Assembly: GCA_032122615.1 (NCBI GenBank)
Contig: JAQBGF010000174.1
Coordinates: 1-21,129 of the forward strand
DNA: 21,129 nucleotides
Direction: 5' to 3'
From: SHZI01 sp032122615
GTDB lineage: Bacteria; Pseudomonadota; Gammaproteobacteria; Steroidobacterales; GCA-2729495
Positions 7,369 through 15,388 of this stretch are shown here, one piece after another. The translations under genes were made by a program, and so were the position numbers. The first letter of the stretch is position 1, and the number at the start of each line of letters is the position of its first letter. The notes beneath the pieces were generated by a model, which was not told the origin of the DNA, ran no database searches, and was given only the letters and a program-made list of their open reading frames with translations.

Positions 7369-8560
7369 GGGGTTTTTTGAGACCGGCCGCTGCTCGCTCC
7401 GCCAGCACGGCGACGGCCGGCAACACCGTGCCATCCAGGCACTCAAGGAACGCGCCGCCGCCCGTCGAGATGTAGGACACCTGACTGGTGAGCCGGTACT
7501 TCTCGAGCGCCGCCAGCGTGTCGCCGCCGCCAGCCACGCTGAAGGCGTTCGACTTTGCCACCGCCTGGGCGATCCGCTTCGTTCCGCGCCCGAATTTGTC
7601 GATCTCGAACACCCCGACAGGGCCATTCCAGATCACCGTCCCGGCACGCGCGATCAGCTTTGCGTAGCGTTCGGCCGTCTCTGGACCAATATCGACAATC
7701 ACTTCGTTCGCTCCCACCATGTTGACGTGGCGGGTGGTCGCGACGGCCTTGGGCGATATGCTTTTGGCCACCACCACGTCCGATGGAAGCGGCACGGTGG
7801 CCCGAAAGCCCCTTCCAGCCAGGCGCCGGGCCTCGACAAGCAGGCTCTTCTCGTAAAGTGACTTGCCGACTGGATGTCCGGCCGCAGCAATGAAGGTATT
7901 GGCAATGCCACCGCCGACAATCAACTGATCCACCTGCCACGCCAGTGACCTCAGCACCGTGAGCTTGGTGGAGACCTTCGAGCCGCCAATGATCGCGACC
8001 ACGGGTCGCGCCGGATTGCGCATCACCCGGTCGATCGCTTCAAGCTCCGAAATCAATAGCGGTCCGGCACATGCCACCGGCGCGTACTTCGCGACGCCGT
8101 GGGTGCTGGCCTCCTCGCGGTGGGCGGTGCCAAACGCGTCCATTACGAAGATGTCGCACAGTTTCGCCATCTTGCGGGCGAGGGCCGACGAGTTCTTCTT
8201 CTCGCCCGCGTTGAAACGCACGTTCTCGCAAAGTGCCACCTCGCCACCGGCAATTTCGAAGCCATGCAGCCACTCGCGCACGAGCGGCACTGGCTTGCCC
8301 AGCAATTCCGCCAGCCGCCGGGCTACCGGCCGCAGGGAGAATTCAGATTCGAAGACGCCCTCCTTCGGGCGCCCCAGATGCGACAGCAGGATCACGGCCG
8401 CCCCTCGATCCAGCGCCAGACGGATCGTCGGCAGGGCCGCGAGGATCCGCGCCTCGCTGGTCACGCGGCCGTTTTTCACCGGCACGTTGAAGTCGACCCG
8501 GATGAGCACCCGCTTGCCGGCGAGGCTCAAATCAGCCATTCGCAGGACGTTTGTCGTCAT
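7349..8560 (-). CDS. pgk: Phosphoglycerate kinase
   Basis: A 403-residue cytosolic enzyme that transfers phosphate between 1,3-bisphosphoglycerate and ADP. Visible signatures are KRVLIRVDFNVPV near residues 16-28, ILLSHLGRPKEG, the hinge-domain IGGSKVSTKL, NGPVGVFE, GGGDTLAALEKY and STGGGAFLECLDG near the C-terminus. ATG at 8560 overlaps the gap stop codon as ATGA, supporting translational coupling. An alternative ATG at 8539 would begin MADLSLAGKR. The length is normal for the bacterial family. A basic tail (KKPRARPRK) extends past the usual end and overlaps the start of the glycerate kinase gene by 20 bases. Confidence 0.97.
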   Translation of the reverse strand: MTTNVLRMADLSLAGKRVLIRVDFNVPVKNGRVTSEARILAALPTIRLALDRGAAVILLSHLGRPKEGVFESEFSLRPVARRLAELLGKPVPLVREWLHGFEIAGGEVALCENVRFNAGEKKNSSALARKMAKLCDIFVMDAFGTAHREEASTHGVAKYAPVACAGPLLISELEAIDRVMRNPARPVVAIIGGSKVSTKLTVLRSLAWQVDQLIVGGGIANTFIAAAGHPVGKSLYEKSLLVEARRLAGRGFRATVPLPSDVVVAKSISPKAVATTRHVNMVGANEVIVDIGPETAERYAKLIARAGTVIWNGPVGVFEIDKFGRGTKRIAQAVAKSNAFSVAGGGDTLAALEKYRLTSQVSYISTGGGAFLECLDGTVLPAVAVLAERAAAGLKKPRARPRK

Positions 8561-9570
8561 TTGGCGTTGATGAGCGCGAGGGTGGTGTCGAGCATGCGGT
8601 TGGAGAAACCCCACTCGTTGTCGTACCAGCTCAACACCTTGACGAGCGTTCCACCGCCAACCCGGGTCTGCGTGGCATCGAAAATTGAACTCCGGGCATC
8701 GTGGTTGAAGTCCACCGACACCAGTGGCTCGGTGTTGTAGCCGAGAATGTCCTTCAACTCCCCCTCGGAAGCTGCCTTCAGAATGCCGTTGACCTCGTCC
8801 ACCGACGTGGCTCGCCCCGCGGTGAACGTCAGATCAACCACGGACACATTGATGGTCGGCACGCGCATGGCGAAGCCGTCGAGCTTGCCGTTCAGCTCCG
8901 GAAGCACGAGCCCGACAGCGGCCGCAGCACCTGTCTTGGTCGGAATCATCGACTGGGTGGCCGAACGGGCCCGGCGCAGGTCCGAGTGATAGACGTCGGT
9001 CAGCACCTGGTCGTTGGTGTACGCATGAATCGTAGTCATCAGGCCCTGCACCAGGCCCAGCTTCTCATGCAGGGGCTTCACGAGCGGTGCCAGGCAGTTG
9101 GTCGTGCACGAGGCATTGGAGATGACCGTGTGGGCCGCCCTGAGCGACTTGTGATTGACGCCGTAAACAATCGTCGCGTCTACATCCTTGCCGCCGGGCG
9201 CGGAAAGAACCACCTTCTTTGCGCCGGCCTTCAGGTGAGCGGACGCCTTCTCCTTGCTGTTAAACAGGCCGGTGCACTCCAGCACGACATCCACGCCGAG
9301 CTCGCCCCAGGGCAATTCGGCGGGATTGCGCTTGGCCAGCACCCGGATCCGGTCACCATTCACCAACATGTGATCGCCGTCGACCACGACAGTTCCCGGA
9401 AACTTGCCGTGGGTGGTGTCGTGGCGCGTGAGATGCGCATTGGTGTTCGCGTCACCCAGGTCGTTGATGGCGACGATCGAGATTTCGCCGGTGCGCTTCG
9501 CCTCGTAGAGGGCGCGCAGAATATTCCGGCCAATTCGGCCGTAGCCATTGATGGCAACTTTGACAGGCAT
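8557..9570 (-). CDS. gap: Glyceraldehyde-3-phosphate dehydrogenase, type I
   Basis: A 337-residue enzyme oxidising glyceraldehyde 3-phosphate to 1,3-bisphosphoglycerate with NAD. The Rossmann motif INGYGRIGRNILRAL is at residues 7-21. AINDL around residue 35 has the acidic residue (D37) typical of NAD-preferring forms. SNASCTTNCLAPL contains the catalytic Cys155, and His182 lies in TTIHAYT. The start at 9570 has AAGGAGT (9578-9584) 7 bases upstream, the clearest ribosome site of the cluster. The gene follows tkt by 22 bases and overlaps pgk by ATGA. The order tkt-gap-pgk is common in proteobacterial glycolytic and Calvin-type clusters. No RuBisCO or phosphoribulokinase is in this window. Confidence 0.97.
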   Translation of the reverse strand: MPVKVAINGYGRIGRNILRALYEAKRTGEISIVAINDLGDANTNAHLTRHDTTHGKFPGTVVVDGDHMLVNGDRIRVLAKRNPAELPWGELGVDVVLECTGLFNSKEKASAHLKAGAKKVVLSAPGGKDVDATIVYGVNHKSLRAAHTVISNASCTTNCLAPLVKPLHEKLGLVQGLMTTIHAYTNDQVLTDVYHSDLRRARSATQSMIPTKTGAAAAVGLVLPELNGKLDGFAMRVPTINVSVVDLTFTAGRATSVDEVNGILKAASEGELKDILGYNTEPLVSVDFNHDARSSIFDATQTRVGGGTLVKVLSWYDNEWGFSNRMLDTTLALINAK

Positions 9571-9592
9571 CCGAACGACTCCTTGATTATGA

Positions 9593-11623
9593 TTATTGCG
9601 CGCTGACTAATTCCAGCGCTGCCTTCACAACGCGCTCCGGGGTAAACCCGAAGTGCAGAAACAGATCCCTGGCCGGTGCTGACTTGCCGAAGGTATCGAG
9701 ACCGATGATACGACCCGCCGGGCCAACCCACCGATGCCAGGTCTCGGTTACCCCGGCTTCGATGGCAATCCGGCGAGTCACCGCAGCGGGCAGCACCGCC
9801 TCCCGCCAGGCGGCATCCTGCGCCGCAAACACCGTCGGGCAGGGCATGGAAACCACGCGCACACCATGACCCTGCGCGGTGAGCGTCTCGGCAGCGGCAA
9901 CCGCCAAGGCGACTTCCGAACCGGTGGCGATCAGGATCAGGTCTACTTTGCCCGCATCCCGGAGGATGTAGCCACCGCGCCGGATTGCCGCGATCTGCCC
10001 GGCGTCCCGCGGCTGCGCGGGCAAGGCCTGGCGGGTCAGCACCAGGCTGCTGGGAGCTTTGGACCGCTCGATGGCGTCCTGCCAGGCTACGGCGGTTTCG
10101 ACGGCGTCGCAGGGCCGCCAGACCCACATGTTGGGAATGAGCCGCAGGCTCGCCGTGTGTTCGACGGCCTGGTGGGTCGGTCCGTCTTCACCAAGACCGA
10201 TCGAATCGTGGGTAAACACAAAGATGGCGCGGAGTTCCATCAAGGCGGCCATGCGCAGCGCGTTGCGGGAGTAGTCAGAAAAGGTCAGGAAGGTCCCGCC
10301 AAACGGAATAAGGCCGCCGTGCGCTGCGATGCCGTTCATCGCGGCCGACATGCCGAACTCGCGGACGCCCCAGGAAATGTAGTTCCCGGCAACGCTGGAC
10401 GGCTTGATCGTCACCGCGGCCTTCGTACGGGTGAGGTTCGAACCTGTCAGGTCCGCGGAACCACCGAACAACTCGGGCAATGCGGGCGCGAATGCGTTCA
10501 GGGCATCTTCCGACGACTTGCGCGTGGCCTTCGCGCCGGTTTCCGCCACAATCTTTGCCAGTGCGGTCTTCGCGTGGCCTGGCCAGGTGGCTGGAAGGTC
10601 CCCGGCCATGCGCCGACTGAATTCCGCGGCCAGGTCCGGGTAATCGCTTGCGTAGGCAGCGAACAGCTCCCGCCACTCCTTTTCAAGGGCTGCGCCCCGG
10701 GCCAGCGCGTCCCAGCCAGAGCGAATGGCCTCAGGCACTTCGAAAGGTGGCGCCGTCCAGCCCAGTTGCTTGCGGGCGGCGGCAGCTTCATCGGGGCCCA
10801 GCGCCTCGCCGTGCACCTTCTCTGTGCCCTGCTTGTTGGGCGCACCCCAGCCGATAACGGTCTTGCAGCAAATCAGCGATGGCCGTGCGGTTTCCGCGCG
10901 AGCCGCCTCGATTGCCTTGCGCACGGCCTGCGCATCGTGGCCATCCACATCCGCAATGACGTGCCAGCCATAAGCGCGGAAGCGGCCCGGCGTGTCGTCG
11001 GTGAACCAGTTGCGCACGTGACCGTCGATCGAAATGCCGTTGTCGTCGTACAGGCAAATCAGCTTGCCGAGGCCAAGCGTGCCGGCCAGCGAGCAGGCCT
11101 CGTGCGAAATGCCCTCCATCAGGCAGCCGTCACCGAGAAACACCCAGGTGTGGTGGTCCACGACCGGAAAGCCGGGCTTGTTGAACTCGGCGGCCAGCAG
11201 CTTCTCCGCAAGTGCCATCCCGACCGCGTTCGCCAAACCCTGGCCCAGCGGCCCGGTAGTGGTCTCGATGCCGATACGCAGGTCTCGCTCCGGGTGACCT
11301 GCGGTGTGGGAACCCAATTGCCTGAATCGCCGGATCTCGTCGAGGGACAGCGGGTACCCGGTGAGGTTCAGGAGCGCATAAAGAAGCATCGAGCCGTGGC
11401 CGTTCGAGAGCACGAAGCGGTCCCGGTCGGGCCACGCCGGGTTGGCGGGATTGTGGCGGTGAAAATCGTTCCAGAGCACTTCGGCGATGTCGGCCATGCC
11501 CATGGGCATGCCCGGGTGGCCGGACTTGGCCTGCTCGACGGCGTCTAAGGACAGAACGCGGATGGCATTGGCGAGTTTCCGGCGTTCAACGGCCGGGCGG
11601 GACGTCCGCATTGTGGTCAGCAT
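9593..11623 (-). CDS. tkt: Transketolase
   Basis: A 676-residue thiamine diphosphate enzyme that moves two-carbon ketol units between sugar phosphates in the pentose phosphate pathway. GHPGMPMG lies at residues 35-42, TTGPLGQG at about 122-129, and the thiamine-binding GDGCLMEG at 164-171. The second half carries the pyrimidine-binding domain (FGGTFLTFSDYSRNALR, FTHDSIGLGEDGPTHQ) and a C-terminal domain with IATGSEVALA. The length is normal. The start at 11623 has a G-rich stretch (GGGGGTG) just upstream; ATG at 11611 is an alternative. It is the first gene of the minus-strand run and is divergent from metK across 196 bases. Confidence 0.97.
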   Translation of the reverse strand: MLTTMRTSRPAVERRKLANAIRVLSLDAVEQAKSGHPGMPMGMADIAEVLWNDFHRHNPANPAWPDRDRFVLSNGHGSMLLYALLNLTGYPLSLDEIRRFRQLGSHTAGHPERDLRIGIETTTGPLGQGLANAVGMALAEKLLAAEFNKPGFPVVDHHTWVFLGDGCLMEGISHEACSLAGTLGLGKLICLYDDNGISIDGHVRNWFTDDTPGRFRAYGWHVIADVDGHDAQAVRKAIEAARAETARPSLICCKTVIGWGAPNKQGTEKVHGEALGPDEAAAARKQLGWTAPPFEVPEAIRSGWDALARGAALEKEWRELFAAYASDYPDLAAEFSRRMAGDLPATWPGHAKTALAKIVAETGAKATRKSSEDALNAFAPALPELFGGSADLTGSNLTRTKAAVTIKPSSVAGNYISWGVREFGMSAAMNGIAAHGGLIPFGGTFLTFSDYSRNALRMAALMELRAIFVFTHDSIGLGEDGPTHQAVEHTASLRLIPNMWVWRPCDAVETAVAWQDAIERSKAPSSLVLTRQALPAQPRDAGQIAAIRRGGYILRDAGKVDLILIATGSEVALAVAAAETLTAQGHGVRVVSMPCPTVFAAQDAAWREAVLPAAVTRRIAIEAGVTETWHRWVGPAGRIIGLDTFGKSAPARDLFLHFGFTPERVVKAALELVSAQ

Positions 11624-11686
11624 GGCACCCCCAACGCTCCGGGACGAGTGATGAGGAATGCTCTCGAAAGCCCGCAGCGGGCGCGC

Positions 11687-11715
11687 ATTGTCGCGTAACG
11701 GTGCAATAGCCGCAA
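11687..11715 (-). promoter_or_regulatory. Candidate promoter for the tkt operon
   Basis: On the minus strand TTGCGG (11715-11710) and GACAAT (11692-11687) are separated by 17 bases, an acceptable sigma-70 spacing with moderate matches. The predicted start near 11680 leaves a leader of about 55 bases before tkt. That leader contains a small GCCCGC/GCGGGC hairpin (11670-11682). Other placements in the 196-base divergent region are possible. Confidence 0.3.
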
Positions 11716-11781
11716 CGGTTTTGGGTCCCGCGACTTATGTCACCGGCAACTTCGCGAGCGCAATTCCCGACGATCAGCGTC

Positions 11782-11787
11782 TATAAT
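11782..11787 (+). promoter_or_regulatory. Consensus -10 element upstream of metK
   Basis: A perfect TATAAT lies 32 bases before the metK ATG, in the tkt/metK divergent region. The -35 position at 17 bases reads CGCAAT, which is weak, so activation or a degenerate -35 is likely. The predicted start near 11794 gives a leader of about 26 bases. That is too short for a SAM or SAH riboswitch between this promoter and metK. Confidence 0.5.
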
Positions 11788-11819
11788 CGCCGGCCCTGAC
11801 AACTACCACCGGACAGTCC

Positions 11820-12992
11820 ATGACTAACCGCACGCTCTTTACCTCGGAATCCGTCTCCGAGGGTCACCCGGACAAGATGGCAGACCAGATTTCGGACGCC
11901 GTGCTGGATGCAATCCTGACCCAGGACCCCGAATCACGCGTCGCCTGTGAAACCCTGATCAAGACCGGCTTCGTGCTGGTTTCCGGCGAAATCAGCACCA
12001 CTGCATGGGTCGATCTTGAAGCTCTCGTGCGCAAGGTCGTCTGTGACATTGGCTACGACCACTCGGACAAGGGCTTCGACGGCAATTCCTGCGGCGTACT
12101 GAACGCCATTGGCAAGCAGTCTGCACATATCGCCCAGGGTGTATCGCGGAAGCAGAAGCGGGCTCAGGGCGCGGGCGACCAGGGAATGATGTTCGGTTAC
12201 GCCGCAAAGGAAACCGATGTGCTGATGCCGCTGCCGATCACCCTGGCGCACCGGCTCGTAAAGCGGCAGTCGGACGTGCGCCGCAAGGGCAAGCTCAAGT
12301 GGCTGCGCCCGGACGCCAAGAGCCAGGTCACGGTGGTGTACGAAGACAACAAACCCGTGGGCCTCGATGCCGTGGTGCTGTCGACGCAGCATGCCCCAGA
12401 CGTCAAGCAGAAGGACCTTCGCGAGGCGGTCATCGAGGAGATCCTGAAGCCGGTGATTGGCAAGAAGTGGTTCGCGTCGCTGAAGAACAACAAGATTCAC
12501 ATCAACCCGACCGGCGCCTTCGTCATTGGCGGACCAATGGGCGACTGCGGCCTCACTGGCCGCAAGATCATTGTCGATACCTACGGCGGCATGGCCCGCC
12601 ACGGTGGCGGCGCCTTCTCCGGCAAGGATCCGACCAAGGTCGACCGGTCGGCTACGTATGCCGCGCGTTACGTCGCCAAGAACATCGTTGCCGCCGGCAT
12701 CGCGGACCGTTGCGAGGTGCAGGTTTCCTACGCCATCGGCGTTGCGGAACCAACGTCGGTCAGCGTGGATACGTTTGGCACCAGCGCGGTCAACCCGGAG
12801 CGGATTACACAACTGGTTCGCAAGCACTTCGATCTGACGCCTTATGGCATCCGGGAAATGCTGGACCTGCACCGGCCCATCTACCAGGCGACGGCGGCCT
12901 ATGGCCACTTTGGCCGTGAAGAACCAAACTTTACGTGGGAACGAACTGACAAGGCACAAGCGCTGCAGCGGGATGCCCGCAGCAAGCGCTGA
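11820..12992 (+). CDS. metK: S-adenosylmethionine synthetase (methionine adenosyltransferase)
   Basis: A 390-residue cytosolic enzyme making S-adenosylmethionine from methionine and ATP. SESVSEGHPDKMADQISDAV at residues 9-28 forms part of the ATP and metal site. GAGDQGMMFGYA at 117-128 is the first family signature, and GGGAFSGKDPTKVDRS near 263-278 is the second, the P-loop-like phosphate-binding segment. The ATG at 11820 matches the conserved N-terminus; the ribosome site is poor (GGACAG only 3 bases upstream). A TATAAT lies 32 bases upstream. ahcY follows after 53 bases, so the two are probably co-transcribed. The length is normal for a proteobacterial MetK. Confidence 0.98.
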   Translation: MTNRTLFTSESVSEGHPDKMADQISDAVLDAILTQDPESRVACETLIKTGFVLVSGEISTTAWVDLEALVRKVVCDIGYDHSDKGFDGNSCGVLNAIGKQSAHIAQGVSRKQKRAQGAGDQGMMFGYAAKETDVLMPLPITLAHRLVKRQSDVRRKGKLKWLRPDAKSQVTVVYEDNKPVGLDAVVLSTQHAPDVKQKDLREAVIEEILKPVIGKKWFASLKNNKIHINPTGAFVIGGPMGDCGLTGRKIIVDTYGGMARHGGGAFSGKDPTKVDRSATYAARYVAKNIVAAGIADRCEVQVSYAIGVAEPTSVSVDTFGTSAVNPERITQLVRKHFDLTPYGIREMLDLHRPIYQATAAYGHFGREEPNFTWERTDKAQALQRDARSKR

Positions 12993-13045
12993 TCGCGCCA
13001 TCCCTGATTGACTTACAAGCCTGAATCCTTAAGGACCTGAACAAG

Positions 13046-14359
13046 ATGAGCACCAACCCCGTTTTCGCTGGCACGGACGATTTTCGAGTTGCCGATCTGA
13101 AACTCGCCGATTGGGGCCGCAAGGAAATCGCGATCGCCGAGACCGAGATGCCCGGCCTGGTTGCCGTTCGCGAGGAGTTCGGCAAGACCCGGCCCCTGAA
13201 GGGCGCGCGCATCGCCGGCTGTCTGCACATGACGATCCAGACCGCCGTGCTGATCGAGACGCTGGTCAAACTCGGCGCGGAGGTGCGCTGGTCGTCGTGC
13301 AATATCTTCTCGACCCAGGATCACGCCGCCTCGGCAATCGCTGCCTCCGGCGTTCCGGTTTTTGCCTGGAAGGGCGAGACCGAGGAAGAGTACTGGTGGT
13401 GCGTCGAGCAAACCATTCGGGGCCCCAACGGCTGGGTTCCCAACATGATTCTGGATGATGGCGGCGACCTCACGGCGATCATGCACGACAAGTACCCGGA
13501 GATCATGCAAGACGTTCGGGGAATTTCCGAGGAAACCACCACGGGCGTTGCACGGCTCTACGAAATGGCCAAGAACGGCAGCCTCAAGTGCCCGGCGATA
13601 AACGTGAATGACTCGGTCACGAAGTCGAAGTTTGACAACCTCTATGGCTGCCGCGAGTCGCTTGTCGACGGGATCAAGCGGGCCACTGACGTGATGATAG
13701 CCGGCAAGATCGCGGTGGTTGCGGGCTATGGCGACGTCGGCAAGGGCTGCGCACAGTCGCTTCGCGGCCTCGGCGCCACGGTGTGGGTCACGGAGATCGA
13801 TCCGATCAATGCCCTGCAGGCGGCAATGGAAGGCTATCGCGTCGTCACGATGGACCAGGTCTGTGACAAGGCCGACATCTTCGTCAGCGCCACCGGCAAT
13901 TTCGGCGTGATCAACTACGATCACATGGCGAAGATGAAGAACCAGTCAATCGTCTGCAACATCGGCCACTTCGACAGCGAGATCGACGTGGCGGGCCTGC
14001 GCAAGCTGAAGTGGGAAAACATCAAGCCCCAGGTCGATCACATCATCTTTCCGGACGGCAAGCGGATCATCCTGCTGGCCGAAGGCCGCCTCGTTAATCT
14101 CGGCTGCGGCACAGGCCACCCGAGCTTCGTCATGTCCAACTCCTTCACCAACCAGGTCCTCGCCCAGATCGACCTCTGGCAGAACCCGACGAAGTACGAA
14201 AAGAAGGTCTACGTGCTACCGAAGCACCTCGACGAGAAGGTTGCCCGGCTGCACCTGAAGAAAATTGGCGTCGAGCTGACCACGCTCACGGCCAAGCAGG
14301 CCGAGTACCTCCGCGTTCCCGTCGAGGGCCCCTACAAGCCGGAGCACTATCGCTACTAG
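13046..14359 (+). CDS. ahcY: S-adenosylhomocysteine hydrolase
   Basis: A 437-residue NAD-dependent enzyme splitting S-adenosylhomocysteine into adenosine and homocysteine, which relieves product inhibition of methyltransferases. AGCLHMTIQTAVLIETL at about residues 57-73, FSTQDHAA at 88-95 and EETTTGV at 162-168 form the substrate domain. The NAD-binding GYGDVGKG is at 228-235, and the C-terminal YKPEHYRY supplies the family's conserved tail that closes over the cofactor in the dimer. AAGGA at 13031-13035 is the ribosome site, 10 bases upstream. It follows metK by 53 bases, too little for an SAH riboswitch. A perfect hairpin lies 40 bases past the stop. Confidence 0.98.
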   Translation: MSTNPVFAGTDDFRVADLKLADWGRKEIAIAETEMPGLVAVREEFGKTRPLKGARIAGCLHMTIQTAVLIETLVKLGAEVRWSSCNIFSTQDHAASAIAASGVPVFAWKGETEEEYWWCVEQTIRGPNGWVPNMILDDGGDLTAIMHDKYPEIMQDVRGISEETTTGVARLYEMAKNGSLKCPAINVNDSVTKSKFDNLYGCRESLVDGIKRATDVMIAGKIAVVAGYGDVGKGCAQSLRGLGATVWVTEIDPINALQAAMEGYRVVTMDQVCDKADIFVSATGNFGVINYDHMAKMKNQSIVCNIGHFDSEIDVAGLRKLKWENIKPQVDHIIFPDGKRIILLAEGRLVNLGCGTGHPSFVMSNSFTNQVLAQIDLWQNPTKYEKKVYVLPKHLDEKVARLHLKKIGVELTTLTAKQAEYLRVPVEGPYKPEHYRY

Positions 14360-14399
14360 ATCGTGAAGGCTCGTGGCTGCGCTGACCGAACGGCCGGCA

Positions 14400-14429
14400 G
14401 CCCGCTGCAACTCCGACGCTGCAGCGGGC
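14400..14429 (+). terminator. GC-rich hairpin downstream of ahcY
   Basis: GCCCGCTGCA (14400-14409) and TGCAGCGGGC (14420-14429) form a perfect 10-bp stem with a 10-base loop, 40 bases after the ahcY stop. There is no T tract, so it is not a standard intrinsic terminator. It might stabilise the metK-ahcY mRNA 3' end or help termination together with the palindrome just beyond it. Its right arm is shared with the dispersed repeat element. Confidence 0.4.
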
Positions 14430-14541
14430 ACACGCCGGAAATCTTTTCCGGCGCTCACCGTGTACTCACGGTAGCGGAAAAGATTTCCGGCGGGGGACCG
14501 CGGGCTACGGAGTACAGAGTCGCGCCTGAAGGCGCTCCTAC
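14421..14541. repeat. Copy A of the REP-like palindromic element with long internal hairpin
   Basis: This stretch matches the reverse complement of 20897-21015 over nearly its whole length. It contains a perfect 18-bp inverted repeat, CGCCGGAAATCTTTTCCG at 14433-14450 with its complement at 14475-14492. A smaller stem, ACCGTG/CACGGT (14457-14462, 14467-14472), lies inside the loop. A conserved linker includes GGGGGACCGCGGGC, and the element ends in a 23-bp REP-like unit (14519-14541). Each arm of the long stem is itself a near-palindrome (CCGGAAA, TCT, TTTCCGG), so alternative folds exist. Unlike copy B, no second REP unit is visible on the ahcY side. The element fills the ahcY-methyltransferase gap. 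Confidence 0.85.
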
Positions 14542-14551
14542 GGGGTGACCA

Positions 14552-15289
14552 ATGACAACGCGCGACCCCAATCTCCCGAAGTCGACCGTCCCCGGCCTCA
14601 TCCCCACGCTCAACAACACGGGCTGGATGACTGAATCTCTCGATGACTACTCCCGGGCCTTCACGGAATACGCCGGCAGCATCCAGGCCGAGTGCCTTGA
14701 TATCGGTTGTGCGTACGGCGTCGCCACCCTGCCCGCGCTCGCGAATGGCGCGCGGGTCCTGGCTTGCGACCTGGAGCCGAGACACCTCGAAATTTTGGCG
14801 CAACGGGTGCCACCCGGCGACCGCGCCAGGTATCGCAGTCAACCCGGTGCCATGCCAGATGTGGATTTTCCAGAGGCGAGCTTCGGCGCCATTCTTTGCG
14901 CCCGGGCGCTGCACTTCCTGCGCGGCCGCGACATCGAAGCCACCGTCCGCAAGATGCACGACTGGCTAACCCCCAACGGACGCATTTTCCTGATTGCCGA
15001 CAGCCCCTACGTCGGGCCGTGGTGGAAGCTGGCGCCGGAGTACGAACGACGCAAGCGCGAGGGCTGCCCCTGGCCGGGCTTTGTGCAGGACTATGCCGCC
15101 CTGCTCCCGCCGGGCAGCGAGGCATCGGAACACCCGGGCTTTATCCACCCGCTGGATCCCGACATTCTCAGTCGGGTCGCGGCCCAAGCCGGGTTTGAGA
15201 TACTCGAAGCGGGATTCCTGCGAAAAGGCGGCCCGAGCGGAACTGGTCGTGAACACGCCGGTTTAATTGCCCGTAGACCCGGCGCATAA
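14552..15289 (+). CDS. Class I SAM-dependent methyltransferase, substrate unknown
   Basis: A 245-residue protein with the Rossmann-like methyltransferase fold. Motif I is CLDIGCAYG at residues 48-56, and the acidic residue for the SAM ribose is D73 in ACDLEP. FGAILCARALHFL at 111-123 is the motif IV region, and GRIFLIADSPY follows the next strand. It looks like the Methyltransf_11/25 type. The C-terminal half, with PWWKLAPEYERRKREG and a Gly/Pro-rich segment, does not identify a substrate. The ATG has GGGGTGA 3 bases upstream (14542-14548), directly abutting the end of repeat copy A. Its position after metK and ahcY is consistent with use of SAM, but the repeat separates it from them. Confidence 0.85.
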   Translation: MTTRDPNLPKSTVPGLIPTLNNTGWMTESLDDYSRAFTEYAGSIQAECLDIGCAYGVATLPALANGARVLACDLEPRHLEILAQRVPPGDRARYRSQPGAMPDVDFPEASFGAILCARALHFLRGRDIEATVRKMHDWLTPNGRIFLIADSPYVGPWWKLAPEYERRKREGCPWPGFVQDYAALLPPGSEASEHPGFIHPLDPDILSRVAAQAGFEILEAGFLRKGGPSGTGREHAGLIARRPGA

Positions 15290-15388
15290 CGCGACCCTTT
15301 TCGCATTATCCGAGCCCGCGTGGCCGGCCACCACGATGTCTGCGAACCCGGTACGCCGCCCGGCCCGGACCACGGCTATAGTTCCGCC

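Noticed and set aside
7369..7626. N-terminal extension of the glycerate kinase to 7626
   Set aside because: It lies inside conserved pgk coding sequence and encodes low-complexity Arg/Ser-rich residues not found in the MOFRL family.
9734..11548. 604-residue open frame on the plus strand opposite tkt
   Set aside because: It is fully antisense to a well-conserved transketolase, is rich in Arg/Gly/His low-conservation sequence, and has no recognisable motif. Long antisense frames are expected at this GC content.
9593..11623. Calvin-cycle operon suggested by tkt-gap-pgk order
   Set aside because: No RuBisCO, phosphoribulokinase, fructose bisphosphatase or cbbR-like regulator is present; the same order is common in ordinary glycolytic clusters.
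11624..11819. Possible SAM or SAH riboswitch before metK, or before ahcY at 12993-13045
   Set aside because: No riboswitch core was recognised. The metK -10 box leaves only a leader of about 26 bases, and the metK-ahcY gap is 53 bases, too short for an SAH riboswitch.
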